Both the position numbers and the translations under genes were made by a program. Positions 31,490 through 45,533 of a stretch of 64,000 nucleotides of DNA are shown here, in pieces (within the stretch, counting starts at the first letter, position 1; every line of letters starts with the position of its first letter). The notes beneath the pieces were generated by a model. It saw nothing but the letters and a program-made list of their open reading frames with translations. It did no database searches and had not been told where the DNA came from. Source of the stretch: Batkoa obscura (Eukaryota > Entomophthoromycota > Entomophthoromycetes > Entomophthorales > Batkoaceae); the NCBI GenBank assembly GCA_030770535.1, contig JASVEC010000013.1, positions 744,001 to 808,000 of the forward strand, written 5' to 3'.

Positions 31490-32971
31490 TATCTAGTTTC
31501 ATAGAGAGCTATTAAAAGAACCTTTTGAAAATAAATACGTGCACGTTTAAGCAACTTATTGTGTTTTAAATTTATCAAATGAATTATAATCAATAAACTA
31601 CTAATTTAATAATAAACATTATATTATTCGATCTTAATATAAACTGAGTCAGGAATTTTCTAATATATCAAGTACTCAGATCTATGGGAGTCAACAAAAT
31701 CCCTTCTTATAAGTGTGTATAAATTTCCATAAATTTTTTCAATTACTTATAGTAGCACTAGGGGTTCCTTTGGAAATGTCTTAATCTTAAAGATTTTCAA
31801 TCTATTAAAACCTTATTTTTGAAACCTATTCTTTAATACTCCAAAGCTTGAAAATATTATTCATACTTTTACTAATAATAATGTTTATTTGCTTTTATAG
31901 CCTTTTTTAATTTTTTAATAAATTAACTAGTAAATAATTTGGTTTCATAAATTTTAACCTTTGATAATAATAATGAAGTAATGAAACTAAAAATAAAAAC
32001 ATGAACAATTAATAAAAGCGTATTAAACTTATCGTGTATTGATATTATTTTTAAGTAATTTTGTATTTTAAGCTTATTATTCCTCTGTTTTGGTTTATAA
32101 ATCTTACAAAAAAATATAAACAATCGTTTTAATTTTGAAATTTTGAAATTTATCCAAATTTAGAAAAATCTACCTACCTACCTTTTCCTCTGATTTCAGC
32201 TATCCTTATCCTCATCATTTAGTTCTTTTATACATTTACTTACCTCCAACAATAAACCGCTTGGGAATTTACTTCCTCCAAGATTTTCTTAAAGAAAAAA
32301 CTATAAATTTAAAACATTTAAGTCTGTTTATATTTATTTTATTTTATTTTATCCACATATAATCAATGTTACTTTATATACACATTATAATAAGTATTCT
32401 ATGTTTTAATTAGTATAAAAAATCCATCATTTTAAGACTGGATTAGACTGCTTTTTGAAATTCGGAAGAGTTAGCAACGCTTAAGTGCTTTATAAAAAGC
32501 AAAATAAAATCCAAGTGAAGACACCAATAGTTCTTATAGAAGTAAAAAAATAAGAACATTAGACTAAAGGAAGTAAGCATTTATTTATCTAAGTAGGCAT
32601 TTATGCTATTACTTTCACTTTAAGCCCCTACAATTCTAGATTTTTAATAGCTTTTACTACATAACCTTTAGCAGTAGATATGAATTATTTTGCACCATTT
32701 CAGTTTTATTGTGAAGTAGCTAATGAAATGGAATATGAAAAATAAATGGATTTAGTGTTATAACATTTATTTATCAATAATTAATTACTCAAGCTTTCAC
32801 TCAAAGCAAGCATCAATAGAAATAAAAAAATACATTTATTAGCATAAAGAAACTAGAAAGTTTGGACAAGAACAATATTGAAGTTTAATATTAATCTTGT
32901 AACTTTTAAAATAAAGTCAAGTAAAACTAAAGCATACATCTAAAAGAAAAGGAACAATTATTAAATAGGTT
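31490..32971. other. Gene-free spacer
   Basis: Downstream of PRXL2-like copy B and of the RRM+PUF gene. It includes a short TTTTA tandem near 32335-32352 and a CTAC tandem near 32170. No gene was recognised. Confidence 0.5.
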
Positions 32972-35809
32972 TCAATTGATGTTAAGGGCAATATAAGAGG
33001 TCGAAGTTTTGGAATCTTTTGGCTCATTTGGTTGTACACTACCGGGATTTATGCTTGCAGCGGTAGTGGGCATAAAATAAGAGTTATTTTGGTTAAAAAG
33101 ATTGGGACTTGGCGTTGACATACTTGTAATATAGTTTGGTAACGTGGCTTGGGTTTGAGCCTGGCTATTCCATCCCCAAGACCAGTTTCCAGGATTATCT
33201 TGAGTATTTGGCATCCCAGGATTCATCCCAGGATTGAATGATGGAAAATTGGGATCGTGTTGAATTGGCAAAGTTTGATTCTGAAGGAAATGTCCAGAAT
33301 GAGCCATGGCTTCATCGAAAAGAAGACGACGATATCCCATAAGTTGTTGATGATCTATATATTGACTATTATATTTTGTTACCGACATTTGAATTGAAGC
33401 TTTGGTTTCTTCATCTAAATATGGAGAATTTAATATTTTTTGTACAAATTGGTTTCCTTGGCTATAATCAGTAAGAATATCTTTGATTACAGGTCCAGAG
33501 TTTTGGAAAAAGAGTTTATAAAGAAGGTATTCACGTGCTTGTGAATCGAGTTGCTGATTAATTAATCGAACGATTATTGAAGAAGCTAACTTATGGCAGC
33601 ACAGCTGTGATAAATGGCCACTCAAATTGACTACAATACCCATATAATGCTCAGTAAATTGAGAGTCAAGTATCCAATTTAACAAGAGTGAACCATTAGC
33701 ATTAGTAGAAAGAGAATAGGCATTACGCATAAGTGCTTCGGAAACTAATTCTTTTTGTTTTTGTGTAGTAAATTGACTATCTAAACAAGTACGTATTGCT
33801 CTTGCACCATAGCGTCCCTGTGCAATTTCGGAGCATCGAGAGTAAATAGCATCAAAAATAAATTGGTTGTTAGGGGATTCAAATTTTAAACAACATTGGA
33901 CTACATAGTTTCCAAATTGGTCCAAAAGAAGTGCAGGTGTAAAAGGTTTTAAAGCAGCAGCTATTGGAACAACCTTGTAAGGTAAAGTTAGATTTATAAA
34001 ATGTTGTAATTTCAAATAAATACCTGTGCGTCTGTATCAGCACATTCGATCATTTTTTGAATAGCCCAAGTACCATTTTTATCTATTTTATGTTTTAATA
34101 AATATCGAGATAATGGTTATTTAACTTACGAATTCCAATAGCTGCCATATATGGTGCAACAGAATTTATGAGTATTGTTTTTTGTTCTTCAGTTCCATGT
34201 TCAATAAGCTTTTGAATAATAATATTCCCAATGTAATCTATCAATCATATTAATTATATGCCTTTAAAATAGAGTAAAATATCTTACCTGAGCAAAGATC
34301 TACCCATGAATCTTTAGTTTCTTCAAAAGAGCTATCAATTGCTTCGGTATTAGGTTCCGATTCAAGCAATTTACGAAGTTCTCTCAATCTGGTTGGTTCA
34401 ACTCTTTTCTTGAAAGTAGGGTTTGGGATAGGTGGTAAGGTAACTGCATATTCGTATGACATAAGAAGTTCTATTGAAATGTTAAATTTTGAATCAAAAA
34501 ATTATCAACTTTGATTTACCGTGCTTTTTTAAGCCTCTAGTTGAAACCTCAGCTATAGCTAGCTTAAAATCTTCTGCTTGTTGGTTATAATAGTCTATAG
34601 TCTATTATATGTTATTAGATTTTTACTTTAGATTTTTGAAATAATATACTTTTTTATAGAAACTATTGGCTTCTTGACTATTAAAAAAATAAGTATATTT
34701 GATTTTGATTTTGAATATTTCATTACCTAACACCAGAATTGTTTTGATTTAAGCCTGAAGGATCAGTAGCAAGATTACCTAATTCGTTATTTAGCGTCAA
34801 AAAATTTTAAGATAAATTTAGTACCTTGGCTAGAATTAGCTGTGTTTGTTTGATCGTTAGCTGGTTCCTGTAAAAATTAGTTTTAGTTGACTAAATATCT
34901 ATATTAATACTAACTCTATAAAAATTGACTTTCAGAAGTGACTCTAAAAATTCTTTGTTGTTCATACTAGTTTGAGCATTCTTTGCTTCTTCTGCGTTAG
35001 AAAATGTAACATAACCAACTCCGTCTTTCTTGACCATTTGTACAGATTCAACATCTCCGTATTTGGAAAGTTCAACTGTCAATTTGCTAAGAGTAGTATC
35101 AAGACTCAAATTCTCTAACTTAAGAGATAAGCATTCTAAATCCTAGTCAAATTAATAAATGTTATATATTGTTCATAATCAAATCAATTACTTGATCTTT
35201 TTGGGCTCCATCAAGAAGTGTAGATTGTCCAGAAGTAGGGGAATGAATAGTATTTTCACTTTCACCATCACTAATTGCACCCATTGAAGGTGGTCGATTG
35301 CTTTTGAATGGAGGTGCTAAAGGATTATTTCCTGGTAATGTCATCGCTCTATTTCTACGGGAAGCTATAAAATTAAATTTAGGATATTAATTAAAATTAT
35401 TTATAATCATACCATTTAACTTTGGGGAAGGAATAGTTGGGGCATTTAACTCTTCATTTAAACCAAGAAAATCAAGGGTTTTAGCTGCTGAACTTTCATA
35501 ATGGGATAAAAATGAAGTTGGCATCTTTGAAACTCCTTGGTAACTTTTGTTTGAAGAAGTAAATGGATCATCCCAAGAATTGACTTTAGTAATACTAGGG
35601 CTCCCAGTTGATTCCGTTGGATTGATGCTGTAAGAACTAAGACGGTTACGATAAAGAGATGACGTTAAGTCATTTCCAAGGTTACTTTTTTCTTGAGTAG
35701 GGTTATTGATATTAAATTGTTGAATGGAATTCATTGAAGGTAGGGTATCAGCTCTGTTACGACGTAATAAAGAGGGGCTTTTACTTATATTATTATTATC
35801 ATCACTCAT
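32972..35809 (-). CDS. Jsn1/Puf2-like RNA-binding protein (RRM + Pumilio repeats)
   Basis: Eleven exons: 35809-35413, 35364-35192, 35142-34915, 34867-34825, 34778-34727, 34677-34650, 34601-34520, 34470-34288, 34237-34130, 34082-34024 and 33973-32972, for 784 aa. The N-terminus has two Ser/Arg patches (LLRRNRADTLPS and SRRNRAMTLPGN) that look like phosphorylation or 14-3-3 sites. An RRM follows at about 190-260 (TVELSKYGDVESVQMVKKDG, VGYVTFSNAEEA). PUF repeats then run from about 415 (IGNIIIQKLIEHGTEEQK, KNGTWAIQKMIECADTDAQ, LLDQFGNYVVQCCLKF, RYGARAIRTCLDS). The RRM+PUF layout is that of yeast Jsn1/Puf1 and Puf2, which bind mRNAs for membrane and mitochondrial proteins. The C-terminus is Asn/Pro-rich. 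Exon 6 is only 28 nt. Confidence 0.88.
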
Positions 35810-38800
35810 TTTGATGAGTTAAAAACAACTTTTATAATGAAAGGTAAAGGAAAACAATAAGATCAAAATAGTGTAAGTCTATTCACTATAATGGAGGCAG
35901 TAACAGATTAAAAACAACAATGAATAAAGGGAAAGGAAAGATCTAATTATTTAAACAAGAAAGCTTTTAAAATAAACGAAAGATGGTAATTATTTAAAAA
36001 ACAAATGAGACTCAAAGTTCAATAATCAAAAAGAAGAATTGAGAAGAAAAAAGATTTAAAAAAATTGAAATATTATAACAATTTGGACTAATTTAAAAAA
36101 TATCAAATTAATACTTTAAACACAATTGCATAGATCAACCCTGCTAAGATTAATTAAGAATAAGCTGTTTTTAAGGTGATTAACTAAAGATGAGAGACGA
36201 AAACGTTTCAAAATGACGCTTAGTGCTGAAAATTATCAAATCAGCTTAACCAAATTTATTAGATCTAAAAATACTTTTAATCTCCACACCTTATTAACCT
36301 AATTTAAATATCATTTGTTGGCTTCAATATAAGTAGCCAATAAAATCTATATAATTCATCTTATCCATATTAGTCAGTCTAATATTTACTCTGAAATTTT
36401 GAATAAATTTTAACCTCTATTTAAAATAAAACGATATTAGCCAATTAACATTCATTTATCAAGTTATAAAAGGAGAATGTTTAAACATATTCATTCTAAT
36501 GAAGCGCATATTGAAACAATGTAAGGCTTTAAAAAAATTATGAGAATAGTTTAAGGACAATAATTTATTTCAAAAACAATAAAATTCTTTACTTTTGTAT
36601 TATATTTTGTTTATATTATAATACTATAATATCTACTATTAGTGTAATAGATTGATGTGCCTTTAATTAAAAACTAATAACAGTTCTGATTGGCTAAAAC
36701 CCTGTCTAATTTATTAAATAGAAAAATCATAACTTATCCTTGAAGGAATTAAATTATTCAGCAATCTTTTAAAAATAATCATTTTAACGTTAACTTTTTA
36801 AAAAAAATGACGTATAAAAAGGGATATAACAAATAAAGTTAAAAATAAATTTATGTTGAAAAAGTCAAAAAGGATAAAGGAATTTAACTTAAGCTATAAA
36901 AAAAATTTTTGATTAACTTTTTTTGACTATCTATAACTGTTATCTCATTAAAATGATTTGAGTTTTGTTATTAAAGAAATAAAAATGAATATAAATTATA
37001 AAAAACTTAGATTCCACTTTTTTATTTAAGAACTATGAAAATACGCCTTACAATCATAAACCTGAAATAAAATTCAAGTGTCTAATTTATCCTAAAAATT
37101 TATCCTAAAGTTGCTTTATTTGAAATAAATTTGATAGCCTAGGGGGTCAGAATTAAGGTATTTTGCTTCGATGGGGTTTTTTGTTCGTTCCAATATAGCT
37201 GCTGCAACTATACTGTGACCTAATTTGCGGTAAATTTTGGAGCCAGTTATCTGTTGGTTTGGTTTTTCAAAGACTAATCTAGGATTTTAGTAAAATTTTA
37301 GCAAAATTTTATGTTTAAATGAACGGTTAATTAGATCGTAATAGGGTTGCAGTGGCTATAAAGCCAATACTTTTAAAATAAATACATCAAATTGGAACTA
37401 GTTGCATTTAGATGCTTCGTTTTATTTTAACTTGTCGTTAATTTCTTTTATAATGAAAATATGGGCCAAGGCTACGTATGATCTATGAATTTAATGTAAA
37501 AGAAATCAGTGCCAAATTAAAATAAATCGAATGTATCTAAATGCGACCAGTTCTATAAAAATTAGAAGGGTTATTAAATTATATTAAAATATTCTTTTTA
37601 CACTTTTAAAAGCAAACGATATAACTAACAAACAAGTGAAAATAAAGTAAGTAATAGTGGTCTATATTTAAAGCTTTTGCGTTTAAACATACATTTTATG
37701 AAAGCTATTAGTATACGTCAGTAAACTTTTGATATACAAACTTAAACACTGATTAGAGTATTTTAATAAACAAAATTAAACTATGACAGCCTTTTTATTA
37801 AAGTCGATTTTTAATAATAAAATGTACTAGCCATATAAAGTTGTATACCAAATTACTTACGCTTACCAACAGTCTTCAAAAAAGTTGCATGTTAAAATTA
37901 TGTAATTGAGTATTGAAAAACAAATATTAATTGTTAAAGAATCAAAATTTCATTAGTGTTTAACCTTTTATTACTTTAAATGATCACTTTGATCTAAATA
38001 AGTTATTTTTTTATAGTATTTATATAGAAATAAAAATAAACTTAATTTGTGAAAAATTTTTTTATTCAAAGTTATTGATTGAATTTAATAAAGTTATCAT
38101 ACCAATTTACTAAAATATTTGTATTATAAATATAATCTTGATTTTCTAATTATTAAGTTAGTATATAGTCTCTCAGCCATACGAGTGAAGTTGTAAAGTT
38201 TGTGGAATAAAGAGGTTTAGATGAGAGTTTTTTGTACAAAACTATTGTATGTGTTAACTAAATCACTCATCCCCAAGACATAATCAAAATTCCAAGGGTA
38301 CTTTTTGGGGGGATGTCATTTTTTGTTATGAGCTAAAAAAACTCTATAAAAATCCTTCCTACCTTATAATGCTTAATACTCTTGAATCTTAGGCTATACT
38401 TTTAAGCAAGTGGTAAAGTAGAAAGGGGCCCAAAAATCTGTGTAAATTACCAAAACTTTGCAAATTTGCAAAGTATTATCAGTAATTTGGATATATTAAC
38501 TAGTTGCTCTTACTTTGCATTCGCTTAAAGTATAAATTGATTTCTCTGTACTATTCACAATTGTTTAAACATGAACTCAGGCAGTAAGGAGCATTTATAA
38601 TATATGAAATTATTTATTTAAAACATCAAAATTTTAAACTTTACATAATAAACTCAGTGACATCCTTAAAAGCTATTTGAGTTAATAATAAAATAAACAT
38701 TAGATATTAAACACAAGCTTGTTTTTTTATTAAAGCTTTATTATCTTTTTAATCAAGACTTTAACTGTTGACAATATAGTCATACTACTAGTAAATCTTA

Positions 38801-38874
38801 TAGCAGTATTAACACATCGTCATTTATTGTACCACCAAAGAAATAAAAAACACCAAATTTATTTAATAAAAAAC
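35810..38874. other. 3-kb intergenic region, no gene found
   Basis: It separates the RRM+PUF and gamma-GT genes. It holds the inverted-repeat element at 37395-37553 and an 18-bp palindrome CTTTGCAAATTTGCAAAG near 38454. No MITE copies occur here. Confidence 0.5.
37395..37553. repeat. Imperfect fold-back element with ~58-bp arms
   Basis: The left arm (from 37395) reads GAACTAGTTGCATTTAGATG ... TTAATTTCTTTTA. The right arm, ending at 37553, is its reverse complement with several mismatches (GAACTGGTCGCATTTAGATA ... GATTTCTTTT). The loop is about 45 bp. The length and arm size fit an old fold-back transposable element or MITE. It is unrelated to the TGGGGATGT family. Confidence 0.5.
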
Positions 38875-41507
38875 TTAATAGGCATCAGCCAATCCGTGCT
38901 TTCTGCCATCGGAAGCAGCTATAAGGAAATTAAATTAAACTAAATTAAAAGAAATCAAAACAGTAAAATTTACCTGAATAAACTCCTTTAGAATAGTGAA
39001 CAGCTTGAATTACTGAGTTAGGAAAAGAAAGATATTCAACCTAAACAATTATTTTAACTACTGATTAAACTAATAAATAATAATTACATTATGTTTATAT
39101 TTTCCAAGTGAACTTGAGATCATGGGACAAAACTTAGGTTCAAAGTAAGTCTAATTAATTATAAGTTAGTATATAAAATGGAATTTATAATTTGTAATAT
39201 TACAAGTTCAGGTAACAATTGATTATGAAGTCTAGGGTGATCGATAGCACGATGGACCTCTTTTTTGTTTATTACTACTTGTAATATAACCTAATAAACA
39301 TTGTTATATTAATATTATACTGTTGTTATTATATAATATTTACTTGTACTGCTGCAGTTAAAATTCTGCTACCACCCGATCCACCAAGAACCAATAATTC
39401 TAAATCATCAGAATCAGAGTTAGCTTCAATAATAGTAGGAACTGTAGATGAGAGCGGTCTCTTTCTAGGGGCTAACAAAACATATTGGGTTAAATTACTA
39501 TCACTATTTGTTATGAAGTAAATATTACCAATAAAATTAGCAGGGGATGGGAAAAGATCAAAGCCATTTTTAGTATGTGGGATTGAAAAATCATCAATTT
39601 GATTATTAAAGATAATCCCTGTTTCTTCGTCCATAATTTTAGAACCAAAAATCAAGTTAACCTGAAGGAATGTGTTAAATAAATTATACAGTAGTATATG
39701 GTATAAACTTACAGTTGATGTTAACCCAACAGCCATTTTATCTGAGTCAATGACTGATAAATGGGTAGTACCAGGTAATTCTTTGTGAGAATACTTAGGG
39801 TGGTAGTATTTGTAGTCGTAAGTATGGGTCTAAAAATAAATATCTTAAACCAAAGAATGCAGTTATTGAAATGATAATTACATCTGATATATTTCTACGA
39901 ATGTTTTGTGCTGTTAATTTATCTGCAAATTCATTTGCTTTTTGAGTTATGTTAGGCTATTAAATAGTTAGTACTTTGCTATATCAATATAATATAGTAA
40001 ATAATAGTACCATAATTGGATCTGCTAATTCTGTTCTTTGAGCATAGCCAACTAAAATCAATATTAATACTTATATTCAATGATTGTAGTATAATTACAT
40101 TTGAAAGATTCAATAAGTCTAAATAAATATATTATTATTATTATGCTCTTACAATATATAAGTAATAATTACCTATGATAATATAAAGTAATTTCATCAT
40201 GGGCAGTGATATTACTTAATTCATAGCCTTCTAATATATTTAAAATAGACAATAAAATTGGGCCTGAGGTTGGTGGGGGTGAAGTAATAACTTTATTGCC
40301 CAAAAAGGTACCAACCATGGGTTTTCTAGTGATTGGACGATATTCTTGTAAATCTTTTAATGTCATTACACCACCTTCTTTTTGTATTGTTTGGATTATT
40401 TTTTCAGCGATTTTTCCCTATTAAAATTATATTATATTCTATCCTATTATAACAATAATTTATCAATCACTTTGTAAAAGCCATCGGAACCTTCCTTAGC
40501 AATAATTTCCAAAGTATCTGCTAAATTTTTGCGATAAACAATATCCCCTTCTTTAGCTAATTCATCCTTTTGATTTATAAATACTTCTCTGAATCCGGTT
40601 GAAGCGTCAATGTACTGCTTATTTGACTAAACAAAATCAATACAATGTAGCGCAAATATAATATAAATTTACTTTTAAATAATAAGCTAATTGTTTGCCT
40701 ACTGGGAACCCGGATCTAGCCAATTTAATACTAGGCTCAATTAATTGCCTCCATTTTAAGCTACCATAACTAACAATGGTTAGAATAAATCAATATAACT
40801 ATTTAAATTTACCGCTGATGAGCAAGTTCAAAGCCTTTAACTTCACCAGGAACACCAACAGCAGTGCCACCAAACTGGGTACGATTAGGTTGTTTTAAAT
40901 ATTCTTCAAAAGTAGTGGCAGCAGGTGCTTCTTCACGAAAGTCAATAAAATCATATTTTCCATCTTTAGTACGAATAGTCATAAAACCTCCGCCTCCAAT
41001 ACCTGATGAAAAACTATTGACTACACCAATACAAAAAGCAGAAGCAATAGCGGAATCAACGGCATTACCACCCTCTCTTAGTGTTTGAGTTCCAATTTTA
41101 GAACATATTTCATTTTCAGTAGCAACAGCGCCTCTTTTACCAGTATAGAGTAAAGTGGGTGCTTGATATCTTCCTCCCAAACCTTCAAAATAGGATTGAA
41201 TAAAGTTGGGTAGATATGGTATTCCAAACAAAAATAAGAATAAACCGATTGAAAAAAAGATGGTAAATAAGGTAAGTAACTTTCTTTTAATCGTGTTCTT
41301 TTTATATGCCTCCTTTTCTTTTAATACACTTTCGAAACTTGGTGGTAACTCATAACTCTCATTTTGGTCCTCCTCTTCTTCATTGGTATTATTGTTTACA
41401 TTGTCAAATTCTCCGTTATCTCTAAATACATTCTTTTCTGAGGAGTAATCATCCTCACTTTTATTTAATGGTTGATAGCCACCAGTACTACTGCTTGTTC
41501 CCAGCAT
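38875..41507 (-). CDS. Gamma-glutamyltransferase (gamma-glutamyl transpeptidase)
   Basis: Thirteen exons: 41507-40813, 40760-40673, 40626-40471, 40417-40173, 40118-40099, 40051-40011, 39956-39882, 39829-39713, 39661-39344, 39290-39204, 39150-39088, 39040-38974 and 38918-38875, for 671 aa. It is a type II membrane protein: a ~75-residue acidic/Asn-rich cytosolic tail, then one span ([20 protein letters not shown]). The large subunit has [16 protein letters not shown] [31 protein letters not shown] and [19 protein letters not shown] carries the autocleavage/catalytic Thr that begins the small subunit, and [11 protein letters not shown] is the oxyanion/binding loop. It hydrolyses and transfers the gamma-glutamyl group of glutathione; in fungi it is usually vacuolar. 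One exon is only 20 nt. Confidence 0.94.
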
Positions 41508-42591
41508 AAATTGAAAAAAACTAATAAAATAAAAAATAAAAACAACTCATTCTCTTTGCTTAGTTTTTATACTTTAAAGTTCTATTAGGATACAATAATC
41601 ACTATTCAATTTTAAGCATTTTGATGAAATTTGCCCTATAAAAACCCCTTTAGTTGTAACATTGATCATAAGGTTTAATATTATGCTGCAAATGTAATCA
41701 CAAATTACTATTTTTACGCTTTTAATTTAAGCCAATTTTAGGGTTTTATTGCTCTTACCCCGTTTGTTAACCCTAGTTTTATCATTTTAAGCTTAATAAA
41801 AGTTTATATTAAATTTTAAAAAAACCTGTTCTTAGGTGATATTAAAAATATCCATTATATCTGAATTTGGGTTATAGTTGTTGTAAGTATATAATGATCA
41901 TATTATATTTATTATACTCATTATATAGATCATTCAATAAGTAAAGCTTTTAAAAAATAACGCTTTATTTAATGAAATTTATGAACCAATTTATTATGGT
42001 TATCTAATAAATTGCCTAGAAATTCGAAACAAAAGCTTGGGTTCTTTTTAATCCCATAAAAATTAATAAGGTAACTTCTAAAGTAATCTATAACTTCTGG
42101 ACCAATCTAATTGGTGAAGATACATAATTGCAGCATCAAGGTAACTTTGCGTGCAGATAATAACTACTTTATACAAGAAAAAAAACTCTATTGCAACTAA
42201 TGACTAGCATTATTTTCCCCAAAATCTTAGATTAGAAATTACCTTATAGGAAATTCTATTACCATAACCTTAATAAGTGATAATAGAAAACTACAATAGC
42301 TTCATTAAACAATATTGATAATCTGCTTTATAAAGTGATAAATACAATTAGTAATAAGGATACATCGCTATCCCTAGACAAATGCCACAATATCTTTCTT
42401 AGCATTCTATACCAAAAAGACTATTTCTAATCAAGCCAACAGCACCCAAAAAGTTGCAAATTTCTAGCCAATAACATCTTAACATAGCCAAATAATCCAA
42501 CACAACAAAAAGTTTCGATTTCGAAACAAATTTCCATTCAATTCGGTCAAAAGAAGACTTTTATAATTTTTTATCTTTCTAAAAAAAATTA
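41508..42591. promoter_or_regulatory. Divergent promoter region between gamma-GT and CCT8
   Basis: A 1.08-kb spacer between two divergent starts. AT-rich without an obvious TATA box near either ATG. No other gene was seen. Confidence 0.4.
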
Positions 42592-44791
42592 ATGTCATTA
42601 CGTGTACCAAAGGCCTCTTCCTCATCCTTGTTTAAGGATGGATATAAAGTAATCTTCTTGTTATTAAAAAAATCCACCCAAGCTTATTAATTTTGATAGA
42701 TTTCCCAAGGTGTTGACGATGCGGTTGTAAGAAACATCGACGCTTGTAGAGAGTTGAATAAGATCACTTTATCTTCCTTTGGGCCCAATGGTAAGCAATT
42801 AAAAATTAAATGTAAAAAAAAGATAAAACTTATTTATTTTCTTAAAAGGTCGTAACAAGATTGTAGTCAATCATTTAGAAAAATTATTTGTTACCAATGA
42901 CGCTGGTACTATGATCAACGAATTGGAAGTAGTCCACCCAGCTGCTAAAATTTTAGCTCAAGCTTCTCAACATCAACAAGCAGAAGTAAGATTTATTTCC
43001 ATCATTTTGTTTTTTAACTAATCTATTTTTAATAGTTAGGAGATGCTTCTAACTTAGTTTTAATGTTAGCTTCTGAACTTTTAGACAAAGCTGAAGGCTT
43101 ATTAAGAATGGGATTAAAGCCAAGTGAAATAGCCCAAGGTTACGAAATTGCATCTAAAAAAGCACTTGAGTTATTAGAAAGTAATTTAGTCTTTTTGAAT
43201 TTAAAATAATAATATGGGCTGATTTCGTTTTTTATTAGCTTTATGTGTTGAAAATATTGAAAATATTAATGAATCAGATTTAACTTTAAAAGTAATTGAA
43301 GCTGCAGTTGGTTCTAAAATGAATGGTTATCAAGGTTTTTTGGCTAAATTAGTTTGGGATGCTTGCTCCTATATCATGCCAAATAAAGCATCTAATTTCA
43401 ATGTGGATAGCGTACGTATTGTTAAAGTAATGGGCTCGAGCTTATTAGAATCTAAAGTAGTTAAAGGAATGGTATTTGGACGTGAAGCTGAAGGTAAAAA
43501 GATAGTACATCATATAGCACAAGTATTTAAAATTATATTAGGAAACGTTCATTATGCCGAAAAAGCAAAGATTGCTGTATTCAGTTGTCCAATTGATATT
43601 TCACAAACTGAAACTAAGGGTACAGTATTAATCCACAATGCTAAAGAAATGTTGGATTTTTCAAAGGGTGAAGAATCCCAAATTGAAGAGGCTATCAAAG
43701 AATTAGCTGAATCTGGTGTCAAAGTTATTGTCAGTGGTGGCGCTATTGGTGATTTAGCCCTTCACTTTATCAATCGTTATGGTCTTATGGCAGTTAAATG
43801 TCCATCTAAATTCGACTTACGTCGTCTTTCTAGAGTCGTTGGAGCTACCCCGTTAGCTAGATTGGTAATATCATAACTAACTATTGTTTCGATTTTTTAA
43901 ATATTAATTTAGGGTGTACCAATGGCTGAAGAGATGGGATATTGTGATATTGTTGAGTCTGAAGAAATTGGTAGTGATCGTGTTGTTATTTTCCGTCAAG
44001 GTAAAATAGTTGATAGAATGAATTTAATAGAAACTCATTTTTTTTAGAAATTGAGAAATCAAAGACTTCCACTATTTTATTGAGAGGTGCTACTCAAAAT
44101 TTCTTAGATGATGTTGAAAGAGCTTTGGATGATGGTATCAGCTCAGTGAAAGCCTTGGGACGCGATGGTCGTGTTTTGGCTGGTGCTGGAGCCTCTGAAA
44201 CGCAGTTAGCTAAACATTTAACTTCATTCGGAGAAGTAAACCTTTTAGAATTATTTTTTATTTTTTTATCAATTTTAATTAGAAAACAGCAGGATTAAAT
44301 CAATATGCAATTAAAAAATTTGCAGAAGCTTTAGAAATTGTACCACGTACTCTTGGTGAAACTTCTGGAATGAGTGTAAGAAAATAATTATTTATTTTAT
44401 ATCTGTTTATTTATCATTATTTAGTCCTATGAAATCCTCTCTAAATTACATGCTGCTCATTATACAAATCAAGAAAATTGTTTTGTTGGTGTAGATATAG
44501 ATGTAAGTTTTGATGATTTTAAATTTAGTTTAGTTATTTATAATTTATTTAGAGTGAAAAAGCAGCCAGTATAGATGCTAAAGAAAAAGGAATCTTTGAT
44601 ATTTACACTGTTAAACATAATGCTATTGAATTGGCTACTCATGCTGCTTTAACTGTATTAATGGTTGATCAGGTAAGTTTAAAATGAATTTTTATAATAA
44701 ATTTTATTAAATGAAATTATAGATTATAATGAGTAAACCAGCCGGGGGTCCTAAAATGCCAAAAAACAACCCAAATTGGGATGAAGACTAA
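42592..44791 (+). CDS. CCT8: Chaperonin CCT/TRiC subunit theta
   Basis: Eleven exons: 42592-42648, 42700-42790, 42849-42985, 43036-43180, 43239-43864, 43913-44000, 44048-44235, 44283-44375, 44425-44502, 44553-44672 and 44723-44791, for 563 aa. Subunit identity follows from theta-type blocks: NHLEKLFVTNDAG, EVVHPAAKILAQASQHQ, VKVMGSSLLESKVVKGMVFG, ETKGTVLIHNAKEMLDFSKG, FDLRRLSRVVGAT and the C-terminus IMSKPAGGPKMPK. CCT8 is one of eight ATPase subunits of the cytosolic ring that folds actin and tubulin. One oddity: the phosphate-binding motif GDGTN of other theta subunits is GDASN here (LGDASNLVLMLASELL), just after an intron. It converges with the Spo71-like gene, 130 bp apart. Confidence 0.95.
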
Positions 44792-44921
44792 AAAAATTAA
44801 GAATAATAAATAAAGAATTTAAAATTTCAAAATAATTATTTAAAATTTAAAAAGTAAACTAAACGTAATAAATTAAAATAAATAAGCAGTAATTTTATTA
44901 ATTTAATACAAAATAGATAAT

Positions 44922-45483
44922 TCAATAATGCCATTTATCATTTATAATTAAATATTCAACGGCTAAATTAATACAATAAATCCAATGTTCTTTTTCTAAT
45001 TTACTTCTTGTTTGAAATGTAAATTTGTTTTGTTTACCATAATAACTGGGCATAAACCAATGCCAAGGCCAAATTAAAGAGTGACCACAATGCATATTTC
45101 GATATAAGAAATGAATACCAAGTTCCACTTGATTTCTTTGTTCCATTTTATTAGGCCACAAATAAGCTAAATGAGATTCCCATAATGCAAATGTACGATC
45201 TAATTCACTATCTTGAGATAATAATCGATCTGGATATAAATGTGGTTCTACTTCATCTCCATCAACTACCAAATCCATAGCTAAACCACTGTAAATAAAA
45301 CAATTTTTTAATGAAATATATGAATTAGAAGTTTCCCTTAAATGTAAAAATTTAATTGGTGGTGGTAAACGAGATAAATCAAAAGGAGAATAGCTTTGTT
45401 CTCCTTTTTGTTGTTCATTATTATTAGTTCTATTATCAATATTAATATTACTATTACTTAAATTATTATTATTATTATTATTA

Positions 45484-45533
<50 letters not shown>

